DNA of 64,000 nucleotides. It comes from Takakia lepidozioides. Its lineage: Eukaryota; Streptophyta; Takakiopsida; Takakiales; Takakiaceae. The notes under the pieces were generated by a model, which made no database searches, was not told where the DNA came from, and saw only the letters and a program-made list of their open reading frames with translations. The translations under genes were made by a program, and so were the position numbers. The stretch spans positions 21,576,001-21,640,000 of the forward strand of contig CM060733.1 in assembly GCA_030704615.1 (NCBI GenBank), in the 5' to 3' direction. Numbering within the stretch: the stretch's first letter is position 1; every line of letters starts with the position of its first letter. This document shows positions 1-17,767 of the stretch, one piece after another.

Positions 1-464
1 GTTTTGTTAGTTTTTATAATAGATTGTTAAACACATCAATCAAGAAATCGTCTTTTATAGGCTCCACGGGTGATGGAAGTCAAATGCAAATGAAGTCAGA
101 ACAAGTCTTAAGAAAAAATTTATGTTATTCTCATGTACTATTATAATTCAGCAGTCAAATGCGTCATATTAGAAATTCATTGTATACCCATGATATAACA
201 TCCTTGAGATTCTTAGTTAGCAATGTAGAACCATCTTAGCATGAGTCGTTGAAGTATTAATAAGTACGGAGAATAGAGATTAGAATCAAATAATACTAAG
301 ATTGAAAAAATTAAAAAAATGTTGGTCATGTAGTCAGTTGGTGCAAAAGATTGTCGTCTATCATATAGTACTATGTAAGAGAGAATGACGCATTCAACTT
401 GCAAATTACCTCAATTGATAAGAGAAAATAATATAGCACCATTATCACATTTATCCACTAGGTC

Positions 465-1247
465 TTACCTCTTAACAATCGTCAAAAACGTCCTTAACTC
501 ATCCATAGTTGTCGAGGCATCAAAGTAATTATGGAGTATGGTTGCAATAATACAACAACGTGCCCATACAAATCTGGCAGATGCCATCTCCGGTTCAAAC
601 ATCATTGCAACCCCTAAAACATAGCACTCAATATATGTTTGTCGCGAAAGCTTGAAGTGCTCGGAAACACATTCTGTGGTCCACCTACAAAGATAAAGAG
701 AAAAAAAAACGATTTTGTAGGCGAGAAATTGAGTGACGAAGTGATGACATGCCATGACTACCATCATGTGAGGCAGTTAGTGAATCGAAATGGTCTCATT
801 CTTAACGACATTCAAGGATTGAAGGTGTGCAACTGTACTATATTTTTATGGTCTATCACTTGAATGATTTTAGTCCAAATTTACTTTTTATTTGGTGATC
901 ATATGTCTTTATGAACAGTTCGAAGTTATATCACTGTTGGTTTGATTAAAATCACACTGCTAATAACAAGGGCATGATTTATGCAGAGGAAATCAAGAAA
1001 CTCAAGTGTGACATTGTACATGAGGGAGCATCCTAAATGTACTAAAGATGAGGCCATCACTCATCTCTTGAAGATGGTGGACATTAATATGCAACAACTA
1101 TTACGAGAGGATTTATGCCCAACATTGATCCCCAAAGCTTGCAAAGATATCCATTTGAATAGAGCGCGAGTCATGCATACATTGTTCGAGGAAGCAGATG
1201 GCATATCGATTCTTACCAAGAAACTTTTGTTTGAACCGGTTTTCTAG
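465..1247. pseudogene. Terpene (diterpene) synthase pseudogene with an inverted exon
   Basis: This is a relic of the class I terpene synthase C-terminal domain. On the minus strand (about 690 down to 469) an exon reads through MMFEPEMASARFVWARCC and ILHNYFDASTTMDELRTF, the region that normally carries the metal-binding DDxxD motif; here it reads HNYFD. The exon ends at a good donor (AG|GTAAGA, 468). On the plus strand, 721-824 encodes GEKLSDEVM...NDIQGLK and 987-1247 encodes RKSRNSSVTLYMREHPKCT to KKLLFEPVF and a stop, joined in phase by a GT-AG intron (825-986). The second metal-binding motif (NDxxSxxxE) reads NDIQGLKRK and has lost its Ser and Glu. Roughly 80 residues expected between the two halves are missing, and the halves lie on opposite strands, so no intact product is possible. 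Family assignment is by remembered motif similarity. Confidence 0.72.
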
Positions 1248-1393
1248 ACTATACAACATTATATTCTAATCTAGTGATATTATACTTTTACACATCCTCC
1301 ACATTTAAAACCAGATACTACTTATACATTTCAAATGTTGATTACATGCCTTAATATAAATTTGAAAACATGAAGCATCCACTTCTATATGGC

Positions 1394-1535
1394 CTGTAGA
1401 TGGTCTAGTGGCTAGGACTCAAGGCTGCTTTACAAATGGTCATGGATTAAATATCCAACATATGACCCGGTGGTTAGGGCAGAAAGCCCCTTATAAGTGG
1501 TCGTGGGTTCAAAGTCACATAATTGTATGTTGGAT
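1394..1535 (+). repeat. tRNA-like tandem dimer (SINE-type)
   Basis: Two adjacent tRNA-like units can be aligned: about 1394-1458 (A-box-like TGGTCTAGTGG) and about 1462-1522 (CCGGTGGTTAGG and B-box-like GGGTTCAAAGTC). They look like pol III promoter-bearing SINE heads rather than functional tRNAs, because no clean cloverleaf forms. Confidence 0.4.
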
Positions 1536-4407
1536 GTTACCCATTATGGCCAACCCAATTATAAAAAGGAGGTACGTACCTCAACCAATTATTTAATGTG
1601 TGGTATCTAGGAGTTTCAATTTTGGGGAAAGGTTGGGCAACTGTTTTGTGTCGGTGATGGCGGCCTGACCTTATACACATGTGATGCAAGAAGAAAGTCA
1701 TAGAGTAGGAGGTGGATAGCTGGATTGGGCTCAAGAACCGTCCACTTGCGAGCGTTTGTTTGTAAAGCCATTTATGTTATGTTCATAGCGACGAGATGTT
1801 TATTGCTCTCATTCACAGGTTGAGGTATATTGCGTTTCTAGTTCTAATTATATTATCTTCTAATATTTTGTCTTATTAATGATTGTGCTTCTCTAAGATC
1901 CTAATGAGTCCCATTAGGGGCAACAAGAATGAACCATGCTTAAATTGTCCCAAAATTACCTTCTTTATTGGAGATCAACTAGGCCAAAATATGAAAATGA
2001 TGGGATTAAGAACTATTCATCCGCTTCTTAATTCAGAAAATTAACTAAAATTGAAATTGAAAATTTAAGAATCGAACTTAATGGAATTATGATAAATATT
2101 TCTAATTTACCTCCTGAAATTGAGTTTGAATGAATTGAAGTGATAAAATAATGAAAAATCTAGATGCTTGGGGAATCTGAAATATTCATTGGAACCATAT
2201 GAGACATCATTGTCAATCTGGGAACGTCCATTACAGCTAAGAACACATGAAGATCGCTCTCAATGGAGTGGAGCACCTCTCTAACCCCAAATAATAGATC
2301 TTTGTTGATTCAAAAGGTCTCGAGTTCAACTCCCGTGGCTCACAATCCGGCTACCTAAACAATAGTTGTCACTCCTAAATCATCTATCCATTTGAAAAAC
2401 CACAATTAAAATCTTAGTTAACCCATGTTGACCTCTATCCTCTCATCCATCCATGTTTGGGGTATGGAAGAAAGAGTTCCAAAGGCATCCATATAACAAA
2501 ATACATATATTCAGGCCGGTATGGTTCCGTTGGACGACGCTAGGCAATGAGCCTAGGCTCACGCTTGCCCACATGGCTGAATTCTTGGATCACATCACCT
2601 CATCTAGTAAGGGTAACTATTCCTGTGGACATGGCCTATTATTGTGGAACATCTTAGAACAATGTGGAGAATACATAACAACGGAAAATACTGGCATACA
2701 GATTGATATTAATATTGGACTTGTATACTTAAAACAATTCAAAGGGCAAGGGCAGCGGAAAACAATCTGTCGGGGGAATTTAAGCAATTTTGTAAACTAC
2801 GACTATAGCACACTCTATGTGTTCCACTATTCACATCTCGCTGCAAAAGAGTATCAATCTCTGCGTAGGGCTGGTGAATATTATCCTCTCGTTTGTGGTC
2901 ACAAAACATCATGATAGAATCAAATGTAATGCAATGCTTTCGTGGCTGGCTTGTAATCTCTACGTGCGGTAATAAGTTATTTTGAGAGCGAAGGCTGGGG
3001 AGTGGAGCTCCACCCTCCCACAATTTTTCTTCTCTAAGTTTTTAGTTATGACTAACGAGGTTCCACCTTATTTTCTACTTTACCACCTTTCGCAACTCTG
3101 GCTGTAGATCCCGCGTCGGCGACGCTGACTTGTGCCATATTCATTTTTATTTTGAAATTCAAGTGTATGCATCGTAAAATGGGGTAAGCGCAGTGGGTAT
3201 AAGTAAAGCTGTTGTGCAGTATACTACACCACATTGATTAAACGAGCATTTGCATTTGGAATTTTGTTTATGACTTGTTTAATACCAGTCCTCAGCATAT
3301 ATTGCCATCTCATGGATGTGTTTATTGATTGGGAGGATGGCAATTGAAGGTGGGAGACTATGTGCGCCTATATGAGGCTGCCTCTCAAAGTTGAAGGCTG
3401 GATTTGGGTGCATTGTGGCTCTATAAGGGAGCATCTATAGGGGAGCAGGATAGGTGAAGGGACGTACCTGATTCTGTCAGAGGAATATGTAGCCATATTC
3501 ACCAAAGAGGTTTGCATTGCGTCAGCTCCTCTACCCTACCACAACAAATCTTTCAAACCATATCAAATGAAGCTTGGCCACACTCTAGCTCACATTGCAG
3601 TGGAGAAGCTAAAGTGAACCCTTTTCAGGGCTTTGGTTTCACCAATTTTTTATTTTTGCAATGGTCATGACATGATGTCGCTGGGGCACATTTGCTACAT
3701 AACAGTCGGAAGACTTTGAGGCCTTACAAGGCCGTGTATATTTTGGTACATACTGGGTACTTCAAATACCTCAGTCAATTTATGGAACTACTCTTCGGAA
3801 GTATATGCTTCGGGTCATCTATGTGGGGTGTGCTGGCCTCCTCTGTTCTCTTGGTCCTGCCAGATGTAACATGCTCTTACACAGACCCCACAGTCTGGAA
3901 CAACCCATGTTCATGAGAAAACTAACCCTTACACCAGTAGTTTTCAACTTTTCCTCCTAACTGCAATTCTATCACCTTCAGTTTGCTGCTAATAATATAC
4001 TCACACCAATAAAGTGGACTTCCCAAGATGAGCAGCTCAGATCTCAGAAAATATTTACCATTGGGTTGAAGTGAGATCCTGATCTAAGGCACTTGCTTGC
4101 AACAAGAGCTCACTACTCACTATTGATCCAACTACCACATTGCCCAATATCCTTCTCTATTGATTCGTGCTCTATTGTTGCCTGAAAGATGGCAAATGGC
4201 CATAAAGCTTTTCACTGCTGAGATGATCAGCATTCCACATCACGCATTAGATTGACAAAGACTACATCAAAGTGCCCTAAAAAAATGGATTTCCTCTTCT
4301 GCACATCATCTCCCATGCATGGAACTGCAGGAAAGAACTTGGATAAAGACCTTGACTTTTAGGGACTCTAGCTAACATCAATACAAGGACTACCATTATC
4401 ATCATTA
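1536..4407. other. Intergenic, no recognised gene
   Basis: No gene recognised. A B-box-like stretch (CGAGTTCAACTCCCG, about 2321-2335) suggests another SINE relic. An open frame at 2453-2914 (+, 153 codons, starting MFGVWKKEFQRHPYNK) resembles no family I know and has an opposing frame (2739-3023). It is recorded as an unsupported ORF. Confidence 0.4.
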
Positions 4408-9638
<5,231 letters not shown>

Positions 9639-10919
9639 CGTCTCTTCGGAAACCTTTCAGACCTTGGTTCCCCTTCCTATTCCTATAGCTTACCAACCCA
9701 CCACTGCTCAGCCTTTCTCCTTACTTAAAAGCTTCAAAATCCTTCAATCAATTCTCTCTAGCGCTGCCATTGCCACCACCACGGCTTCTCACAAAACCCA
9801 ATTCAACAACCCCCGATTCAGCTCATCCTCCCAAGAAAATTCCCCGACAGACCACGGCCCTATGACCGACAATGGATCGCCTATGCTCTCTGCAACATCC
9901 TCCTTCGAAATTCTCCAAGAGGAAACTCGGATCACATGCATCACACGCTCGATTCTCTCTCGGGAGCCCCAAGGTCCTCGGAATCTCAGCCGATCCAAGG
10001 TCCTGCTCTTAACACTACTCCCGAACTGAGATTTTTGTCGTGCTGGCTGCACTTGGGACAGCCGTGTGGCAGCGAGGTCCTCCTGGTATGTATTATGGGG
10101 AATGCCCGAGGTTGACTTGGTGGACCGTTCCCAAAATCTCAGCCGGCGGAACTGGCCTACAGTGGTGGCGGAACTGGTTTGGGGCCCAGATGCTCACCCA
10201 AGTGTAAGTCACATCCACGCGCGTCTGAGACGTGTAATGAAAAGGGAAGCAGCAGTTCGGCACCGAACACGTCTGGGCATCCTAGTGGTTGCTCCGTACT
10301 ACGTGGTGTGCATTGCCGGGTACTAGCCGGAATTTATATTCTTGTTTGAAAAAATCCGGGCTTAAAACAGAAAAAAAAGGGCTACAATAAGGGCTACAAT
10401 CCCCACCAAAAAAAAAACATATAAAAGAGAGAGAAAAAAAAAAAAAGTTCGGTTAGCACCATAGCACGCCTGGACGAAATGGTACGACGTATTGATGCAG
10501 CATCCCACATATTCATACATGTACAATGAAATATATATATATACATTTATTTATTTATTTGATGAACATGGAATAATAGCCCTCGATATGTTGGAAATCA
10601 ACTCTTTACCAAATTATTATTACTCGGAGTTACTATGATGACAAGTCAGACTACAATAATAGTTTAAGAAAATAAAAAATAAAAAATAATAGTAGTACTG
10701 ACAAGTCACAATCAACAAAACATAAGCCTCAATTAGTTAAAGTTAGCTTCAGTTATTAGTGGCTGAAGTTGAAGTCAGCGTACCAGAATAGCAGTCAAAA
10801 TAACTTAAGTTGAGCATGGTGATGTTAAGAAAAATAAAATAAAATAAAGTAAAGTATGACAAGGAAGCGTAACTTACTATGGTGTCTCTTCACCCCAAAG
10901 GGCTACTGATCATATCTGA
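9639..10919. other. Hexokinase upstream region and spacer
   Basis: Contains the presumed hexokinase promoter and 5' UTR. Plus-strand open frames at 9366-9728 and 9487-10029 overlap hexokinase exon 1 antisense and are judged shadows. Beyond 10.3 kb the DNA is A/T-rich with short simple repeats (A-runs near 10370-10445, AT near 10531-10545). No gene recognised. Confidence 0.5.
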
Positions 10920-11860
10920 ATGGAGAAGTTAGATGGTCACAATTTTCATACATGGAAAATTAAGACGGAGTTTCTTCTTCATGAAAAAGATCTGTGGGAG
11001 ATAACATCAGGAGAAGCGGTTGCACCAGTTCAAATGCAGCATGAAGTTGGAGAGATCGTGGCTGCAGGGATCACTCCTGAGCAACGATTTTTTGAAAAGA
11101 AATATAAGTTAGTTCGAGGAACTATATTGTTGAATGTGGCTGATTCAATACTTCATCATGTTGCACATGCTACAACTGCTAAAGAAGCATGGATCAATCT
11201 ATGTGTTAGTTTTGAAAGACAACATGTTGTCAATCGGCTCTATCTTAACCAAAAGTTGTAAGATGGAGGAATGAAATTAAGTTCAAGAAGAAGAAACACA
11301 GAGTCTATTTCTTTTTTGGCATAAGAGGTCATTATGCACGTGAATGCTTCAAGAAAAAGCTATACGATGAGAAGAGTGAGAAGTTACACAGTGAAGTTTC
11401 AGCGACAATTATGGCTGACATAACTGAAATTCAAAAAACTCAACCTTCAAAGAATTCTTTGAGGGACACAAGATGTATCTTGGAGACAACAATACTAGTC
11501 TTGATATCCATGGAAAAGATATTGTTTGTGTTTCAATTATCATCTGGAGTGTAAAAAGAGATCAAAGATGTGCTCTATGTTCATAAATTGACAAAGAACC
11601 TATTGTCAGTTAGTCAGCTAATTGAGCAAGGTTTTACGGTTGAGGTTTCTACCAGTCATTGTTGGTCAAGCTGAGGTAGTTTAAAATGCAAGATTGTACA
11701 AGCTGGTTGGGGCTATCTTGGTTTTATATGTGGACTGTAATACTACTCTTAAGCAGAGCGACCTCAGGCATCAGAGAGTCGGACATGTCTCTCAAAGTTT
11801 GGCATTCATGAGACATTCAATGTCAACTAACAATTTAGTTGAAGAAATGGATCTTACAAG
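10920..11860 (+). pseudogene. Ty1/copia gag-pol fragment, decayed
   Basis: The 113-codon frame at 10920-11261 begins MEKLDGHNFHTWKIKTEFLL, the typical start of copia-type Gag (WxxW/K, then a UBN2-like region ending AKEAWINL). Downstream, through frameshifts and stops, remnants follow in the expected order: a zinc-knuckle trace (GIRGHYARECFKK, about 11325-11360), a pre-integrase trace (DVLYVHKLTKNLLSVSQL, about 11564-11620) and DLRHQRVGHVS (about 11759-11790). No integrase, RT or LTRs are visible, so it is a truncated, non-functional remnant. Confidence 0.75.
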
Positions 11861-11867
11861 AAATCGG

Positions 11868-11928
11868 GAAAGAGGTTATTTTCTCCTCTGATTTGTGAGT
11901 TGTCGCTCCTAGGTGTTTCTCTTTCTCA
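11868..11928 (+). repeat. SINE 3'-end fragment
   Basis: Matches the 3' part of the SINE at 56590-56819: both read AGAGGTTATTTTCTCCTC, then TGATTTGTGAG, TGTCGCTCC and AGGTGTTTC. This copy lacks the internal CACTACAAAGGGGCC stretch. Confidence 0.65.
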
Positions 11929-12279
11929 AAATGAACAAGCTGTAAACTGCGTGAGGCTCTGTCCGTTGGAGCAAAAGAGAAGGGATGATAAATGAAAATG
12001 GATGATTTTTGTGTTGAAATAAAAATGGGAATACGACTGATATAGTATAAAATTAGCTTACACAGTGTAAAGTTAGTTGATCATTTAGACCACGGTCTTG
12101 ACATGGTGTAAAATTGGATCATCACGTAACATTTATTTTTGACCAATAATAGTCCCGACACACACTGTGGAAGGTTAGTTGACCATATTTTCTCCATTGA
12201 CTTCAACATGATGCAAAGTCTCTGTCCTTAAGGGATAGAGCCAATAGATAATAATAAACACTAAGGTAGCTTGTGTCGT

Positions 12280-12670
12280 TGGCCCAAGTGCAATCTCCTA
12301 TGTATCCAAGTACGTCTCCCATGTCCGGGCCCAAGTGCGACCTCTTGGTAGCCTTTGCCATTAGCCCATGTGTGTGGAGAGGTACTGCAAAGAATTTTCC
12401 ACAAAAATTAAAATCCAAGACCAAGTACAATTTCCTATGTATCCCTGTGCGTCTCCTATGTTGAGGCCCATCTAAGCCCAAGTGCAATCTTCTACGTATC
12501 CAAGTGCATCTCCCATGTAGAGGCCCAAGTGTCCACTGTCATCTAAGCCCAAGTGCGATATATTCTTATGTATCCAATGGCGTCTCCCATGTACGTCTTC
12601 TATGTCGAGGCCCATCTAAGCCCAATGTGCAATCTTCTATGTATCCAAGTACATCCCATGTCAAGGCCCC
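12280..12670 (+). repeat. Imperfect tandem repeat, about 65-90 bp unit
   Basis: At least four degenerate copies of a unit reading roughly CCCAAGTGCAATCTTCTATG, TATCCAAGTACATCTCCCATG and AGGCCCATCTAAG. The short minus- and plus-strand ORFs here are by-products of the repeat. Confidence 0.7.
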
Positions 12671-13780
12671 ATTTTTTTTTTCATGAATTTATTGAGTAGT
12701 AATATCCAATTATTATTGATATATCTCCCGTCTCCAGGTAGCCTGTGCCATTGGCCCAAGTGTCCAATCTCATAGAAGTCCAAATGCATTTTTTTTCCAC
12801 ATAGCCTACGGCCAGATTTGAACCGGAGACCTTTCCCTTGATATCTCTCCTATCGAGGCTCCAACCATTATCCCAGGAATGCCCACTTTGCAATTTTCGT
12901 GAATTTTCAGCGACCCAAAGTACTTGAAATTCCACATCTCCCACACCATAGGTCCAAAACTCATGAGACCAAGCCCGTGCACCCCTCCTCATCGAGGGCT
13001 TTCCAACGGTATCAAGCACCAGCACCAGGGCCGTGGTTTGCGTGATACCGAATCATACAAATCTATTTCACATTATCCAACTAGTGCGGCTTTGCCATTG
13101 AGCACTATTTTGTCATAGCTTTACTATATATATATATACACGACCATGTATAGCTAGAGAAGAGCCAATATTTTAGAAAAACCCAATTTGCTATTTTTCA
13201 TGAATTTATTAGTAATAAAAATATTTAAAATTCAATATCTCCACACCATAAGTCCAAAAATATGAAACCCTACTTATCCACCTAAGTGTGGGAGATAAGT
13301 GTCCAAGCTTTTCCAGCGGTATTAAGAACCCGGCCGGAGGCCTTGCGGTTTGAGAAATCTCAACAATGCTAAAAAGAAAACATGACATAACATAACAACC
13401 AAATTACCTTACTTAATATGTAGATTAATAATATGTGTTTTTTCCCATAATAAGTCTATATAGAACTTACTTTAAAATAAAATAAAAACTTACATCCAGT
13501 TGGAATTCGACAGATAATAGAGATAAAAGATGAATTGATTACTGAGAGTACCAACTCTGTGTGGAACTGGTGCGAAATTGGACAAAGAATGGGATGACAA
13601 AGACTACCTAACTAACTCAATCCTCAGTTGCAATGCAACAAGAACGAACCAAAGCTCAAAATAAGCTTGTAACTCTACTTCCGTTTGTTTGCTTGGTCAT
13701 TCGATTGTCTTCCATTTGTATTTGCATATGGGATTGTGAGGCTATTGGCCCTGCCTTAGGAAGGCACCACTATATACAAG
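12671..13780. other. Gene-free spacer
   Basis: No coding similarity recognised. Two stretches (about 12893-12960 and 13186-13262) resemble one another (AATTTTCGTGAATTT / TATTTTTCATGAATTT, then CACACCATAGGTCCAAAA / CACACCATAAGTCCAAAA), suggesting an old local duplication. Confidence 0.4.
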
Positions 13781-13814
13781 GTGAACTTCTCATGGAGCAA
13801 TTCAGCGCTTGACA

Positions 13815-14050
13815 GATATAATGGATGAATGGTTGGCCATATCTGAAGATAAAGAGGATGAACATTGAGCTGTTGGATGTGTGGGTAGTTATACAGAATT
13901 GTTCTCGGAAGCTGGCTATGTGATAGTCAAGGAGGGCAGCACTGATACGTCATTGAAGGGTATATATGCTGCTGGAGATCTCAAGAAGGGAGATATAATT
14001 GGAGGAGCAATTTTCTTAACGATGCAGTTTGCGCATGGAGAGGTAAGGAT
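13815..14050 (+). pseudogene. NADPH-thioredoxin-reductase-like exon relic
   Basis: About 13901-14045 reads ELFSEAGYVIVKEGST then DTSLKGIYAAGDLKKGDI in one frame. This resembles the FAD-binding end of NADPH-dependent thioredoxin reductases (GYV-V-EGT--TSV-GVFAAGD). The downstream sequence departs from the family, and a stop (TGA, about 13867) interrupts the upstream frame. Only one exon-sized piece is present. Assignment rests on this one motif. Confidence 0.45.
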
Positions 14051-14076
14051 TTGATTTTGGAAATTATGGACATGAC

Positions 14077-14883
14077 CAGTGTTGGGAGGTTATTATCTTT
14101 TGTAAGACCCGCTGGTTCCGGGTATTGGCGGGGTGAGGTTGTGGACATACCCGCCGGAGACCAATACTAGAATTATTTAGGATTTTAGATACCTAGGGGT
14201 TATCAATAAGCCCATTATCAAAATTATTAGACAACATATCAATAACAATCAAACATGGATGATGACCTACTATTATCAACCCGGGTGGGGGTTTTTTTAA
14301 AAAAATTCTTCAACCATTTTTTAAGAGTGGCCTGTCCATGTAAAATTTATCCAAACTTATCAAAGTGATGAGGAATACTAACTAATTAAATCAAAATGTT
14401 ATCTACTAACTAATACAAATACTAATGTACTTATTTAGGTGGCTAGAATTATAAAGTTAGTTAGTATTCCTAAGTACTCCAAGTAGTTTGTATTTTTTAA
14501 GGCATGGTGTGTAAATGTGGGCAATGTTTGACAACATTTAAGTGTTAGTATAATTTATCCGTTTAATATGTTTTTAAGGGGGTGTTAAATCCTTGAAGAG
14601 ATGGGGAATCAAAACTAAAATGTGATATGTCCTGCCACTTGATATTGATATGTGGGAAATCTAGTTTTTTTTAGCCCTCATAAATATCAATATCAATATC
14701 ACCGAAGCCTTATCCGAGGGTCCGGGTCTCAACATCAATATGAGCTCAGCACTAAATCGACGGGTAGGTTAAGAACCTGGTATTGTCCAACAATGTACCC
14801 ATGCGGGTCCGGGTCCACATACCCGCATTGATACATGTGTTGATACCCATACCCTCTCCGTACCCAATACCCTCCCAACACTG
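14077..14883. mobile_element. hAT-type non-autonomous element A
   Basis: 807 bp bounded by inverted termini CAGTGTTGGGAGGTTATT / AATACCCTCCCAACACTG. Flanks GACATGAC and GATAGGAC match at 6 of 8 positions, consistent with an aged 8-bp target duplication. Subterminal regions carry clustered CCGG/ACCCG motifs on both sides. No transposase frame. Confidence 0.7.
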
Positions 14884-14891
14884 GATAGGAC

Positions 14892-16008
14892 CAAAAAATA
14901 AGGAACGATCAAGACGTTCCAATGATTCTAACCAAACAACGACTATACCGACCAGTAAATATTAGTACGTGTGGCTGTAAACTTAGTTTCGTATGATTTC
15001 ACAACTCATACGGACGACTTTCGTCCTAACACACATTTTTTTCCGCAGATGAGTGAACATTTGAAGGAAATTGTTGAGGCTCCAAGCTCTCCATGCTCTT
15101 CTTCAAAAGGCTCTCATCTATGGCGATGTATGCATGGAATAAGCCCAGAAAAGCAGATGTGAAATGCTACATGCACTGTTACATACTTAATTTGAATTTG
15201 ATTGATTCAATAGTTTGAATTGGGAAGCTACCATTTTGTACTTTTAGGCCTGATTCAGATACTGCCAAAATGTCACGTTCAGACGTTATAAGGACCCACC
15301 AGACCCGTTTTGGGTTTAGTAGGAAGTAGATATGTTTTGCAAGTGTTAATATTTTTTAGTGATCCCAACTGCAATTTATTTTTTGACATCGTGGCCCACC
15401 CTCTCACGTTGAGAAAACAATTTTACTGAATTATGGGACCTGCAGATTTTCTAGAAAACCCATGGGTCATGAAATTGGAGATGGAAGAAGGGCCATGTGG
15501 AGTTGACTGTCTACATGGCGAGTCATAATTGGCCCACAGTTGGGCCCACTTGGGAGCCCTTTGTGGAGTGTGGAGGCTTTGTTGGCCTTGCCTTCTTAAC
15601 CCCTACACAAGTCATTTTTCATCCACGATGTATCTTTTGTGGATGAACTCGATGAAGGTGACATATGAATGAAAATGGTGGCCCCCTTTCCTTTACAGGC
15701 TCGAACAAACTGCGTTAAAAAAAATTAAACCACTCTACGCTAGAAATTTTGAAGCGGAGGTCTAGGATTTTGGTGGCGCATGGGGTGTCCCCGGCCGCCC
15801 ACGTGGTAGGCCAGGCCACGTGCTTAACTTGCCAATGGTCAAGAAACTCACAAATTATTCATCCAACCTGGAATTTTGCTCTAAATGTAAATATTCTTTT
15901 GCGGTGTAATTCAGAATTTGGAATGCATAGACTCACCACATGAATTTGGATTTCCTCTAAAATCGCGTGACATTTTTAGGAGCGTTGATCTTAGTAGAGC
16001 AAATTTGG
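14892..16008. other. Gene-free spacer between two hAT-type elements
   Basis: Short ORFs at 14971-15162 and 15749-15943 resemble nothing known to me. No RNA gene or repeat identified. Confidence 0.4.
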
Positions 16009-16016
16009 GTATTTAC

Positions 16017-16353
16017 CATTGTTGGGCGGTTATTTGATTTTTTTCATAACCGGCGGTTTCGGTTGTTTCGAATTTAGGAAACTATTAACCGCAGTTGCGG
16101 TTAATAATTTTTTTATGGCTAAATATAACCTCAGCGGTTACGGTTACTTGCAAAAACCTCAAATAACCGGTGGTTTTCATCAAATAACCGCGGGTATTGG
16201 ATGGTTCTTTAAGAGGTTTTTTGCTCGGTCATTTGAATGCGTGACCTCCGCCGGTCCCTAACTGGACCGGTTACTTCATTTTTTCACCTCCGCCGGTCAT
16301 ATATATATATAACCGGATAGGTAACCGCCGGGTCAAATAACCGCCCAACACTG
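16017..16353. mobile_element. hAT-type MITE, element B
   Basis: 337 bp with inverted termini CATTGTTGGGCGGTTATTTGA / CAAATAACCGCCCAACACTG, flanked by GTATTTAC and GTAATTAC (7 of 8 match). The interior is built from many AACCG/CGGTT motifs in both orientations. Same terminal sequence family as elements A and C. The ORF at 16019-16261 is an artefact of the repeats. Confidence 0.8.
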
Positions 16354-16361
16354 GTAATTAC

Positions 16362-17767
16362 CCCCCCTAAATTCACATACAAAGGAGCCCCACCCAAATT
16401 TTGATCTTTTACTCTGAAATTCTGTGAGAATACCTACTATGTGCCCCTAATTGTGAATGTGGAGGCCATTCATCCAAGAAAATTTTACAACTTACAGAAT
16501 TTCCTTGGTCGAACAAAATTTTGTGAGGCAATTTTTAGTTGGGTTCCAAATTGTGTCATTGCTTTTTGTTACAATCATTAGAACCCTAGTGAAATCTGCC
16601 AAAACTTTGTGAGAGGGTCCATGTTGATGAGTTTGTACGGTTCATCCATGTGGATGGATGGTGGTAGGAAGATATAACTAGGCACGTCAGTGTACTATAT
16701 ACTCATGTGCGTGTTAGGTGATGCATATGACTCTATTATAGTCAAACTTCGTTGACCACTATTCCGGAATTTCAACAGTCATTTAGTCGTATGCAGGACC
16801 CTTGTGGGGACTCACGGATGTGTCTCATGCACATGACTCTACTCTAGTCAAACAATGTTGACCGCTATTCTGAAATTTTAGCTGTCCTTTAGTCATATAC
16901 ATGACCCTTGGGGGTTATATCCATGACCATTTCCCTGAAGACGGTGAGTCATGGTTTAGTTCGATCCAAAAGTGCTAAAATTAAGGCAAGACTATGCAAA
17001 GGGGTTTCGATTCTTAGCACTCAAATTAGTTCAAGACAGGTGTAGCTGGAATATTTCATCCATATTTATAGATGGATGAATATGTAAACATGATATAGTT
17101 CATTGGGTCAGTAGACTAGAAATGACACCAGTTGCAAAAAACTGGCAGATCTAGGTCATGGAATGTTCACTACTACTACTGTAATGTTTTTGCATTTGGC
17201 CATTGTCAGGTTTTTTTTTTCCGAAGTTCACTTTTTAAAATGAAAATTATTCCCCTCTTTCATCTACTCCAAGGGAAATTTTTTAAAATATTCATCATCT
17301 CTTTAAATGAATTAATTAAAGTCGGAATAGAGTGACCTCTACGGTAATAAATTTGTGGTGCGGTGTATGACTATGAGATTAGACATATCATGATCAAACT
17401 TAGACTACTCCATTCTTTGTTTGATACTGTAATTCTATGTTGGAGCGGTCGGTGCTGGGCCAATTTCATCTCACTGTTGAACGTGCCATGTTACTCACAT
17501 GATATATCACTACTAGGTGATATATCATAACGTGACCACCTTCCACCCAAACGACGGTAGTCATTGGGGTCAAGTGACACCATAAAGGGTCCCAAATTCT
17601 GGCCCCTTTAGAAGGCTCCACCACCGCCATAGAGAGTATATTTAAAGGAGGGTGAGAGCTACCTTCTACAGGCTTCTTTTGCCTCAACCTTACTTTGGGG
17701 GCTTTGCAAGCAAGGCCCCTATAAAAATGTAAATTGAAATTTGAACATCTTTAAATGAATAGAAATG
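16362..17767. other. Spacer with one direct duplication
   Basis: No gene recognised. Two diverged direct repeats occur at about 16721-16809 and 16827-16915: both contain GACTCTA, AGTCAAAC, GTTGACC and CATGACCC/GCAGGACCC in order. Confidence 0.5.
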
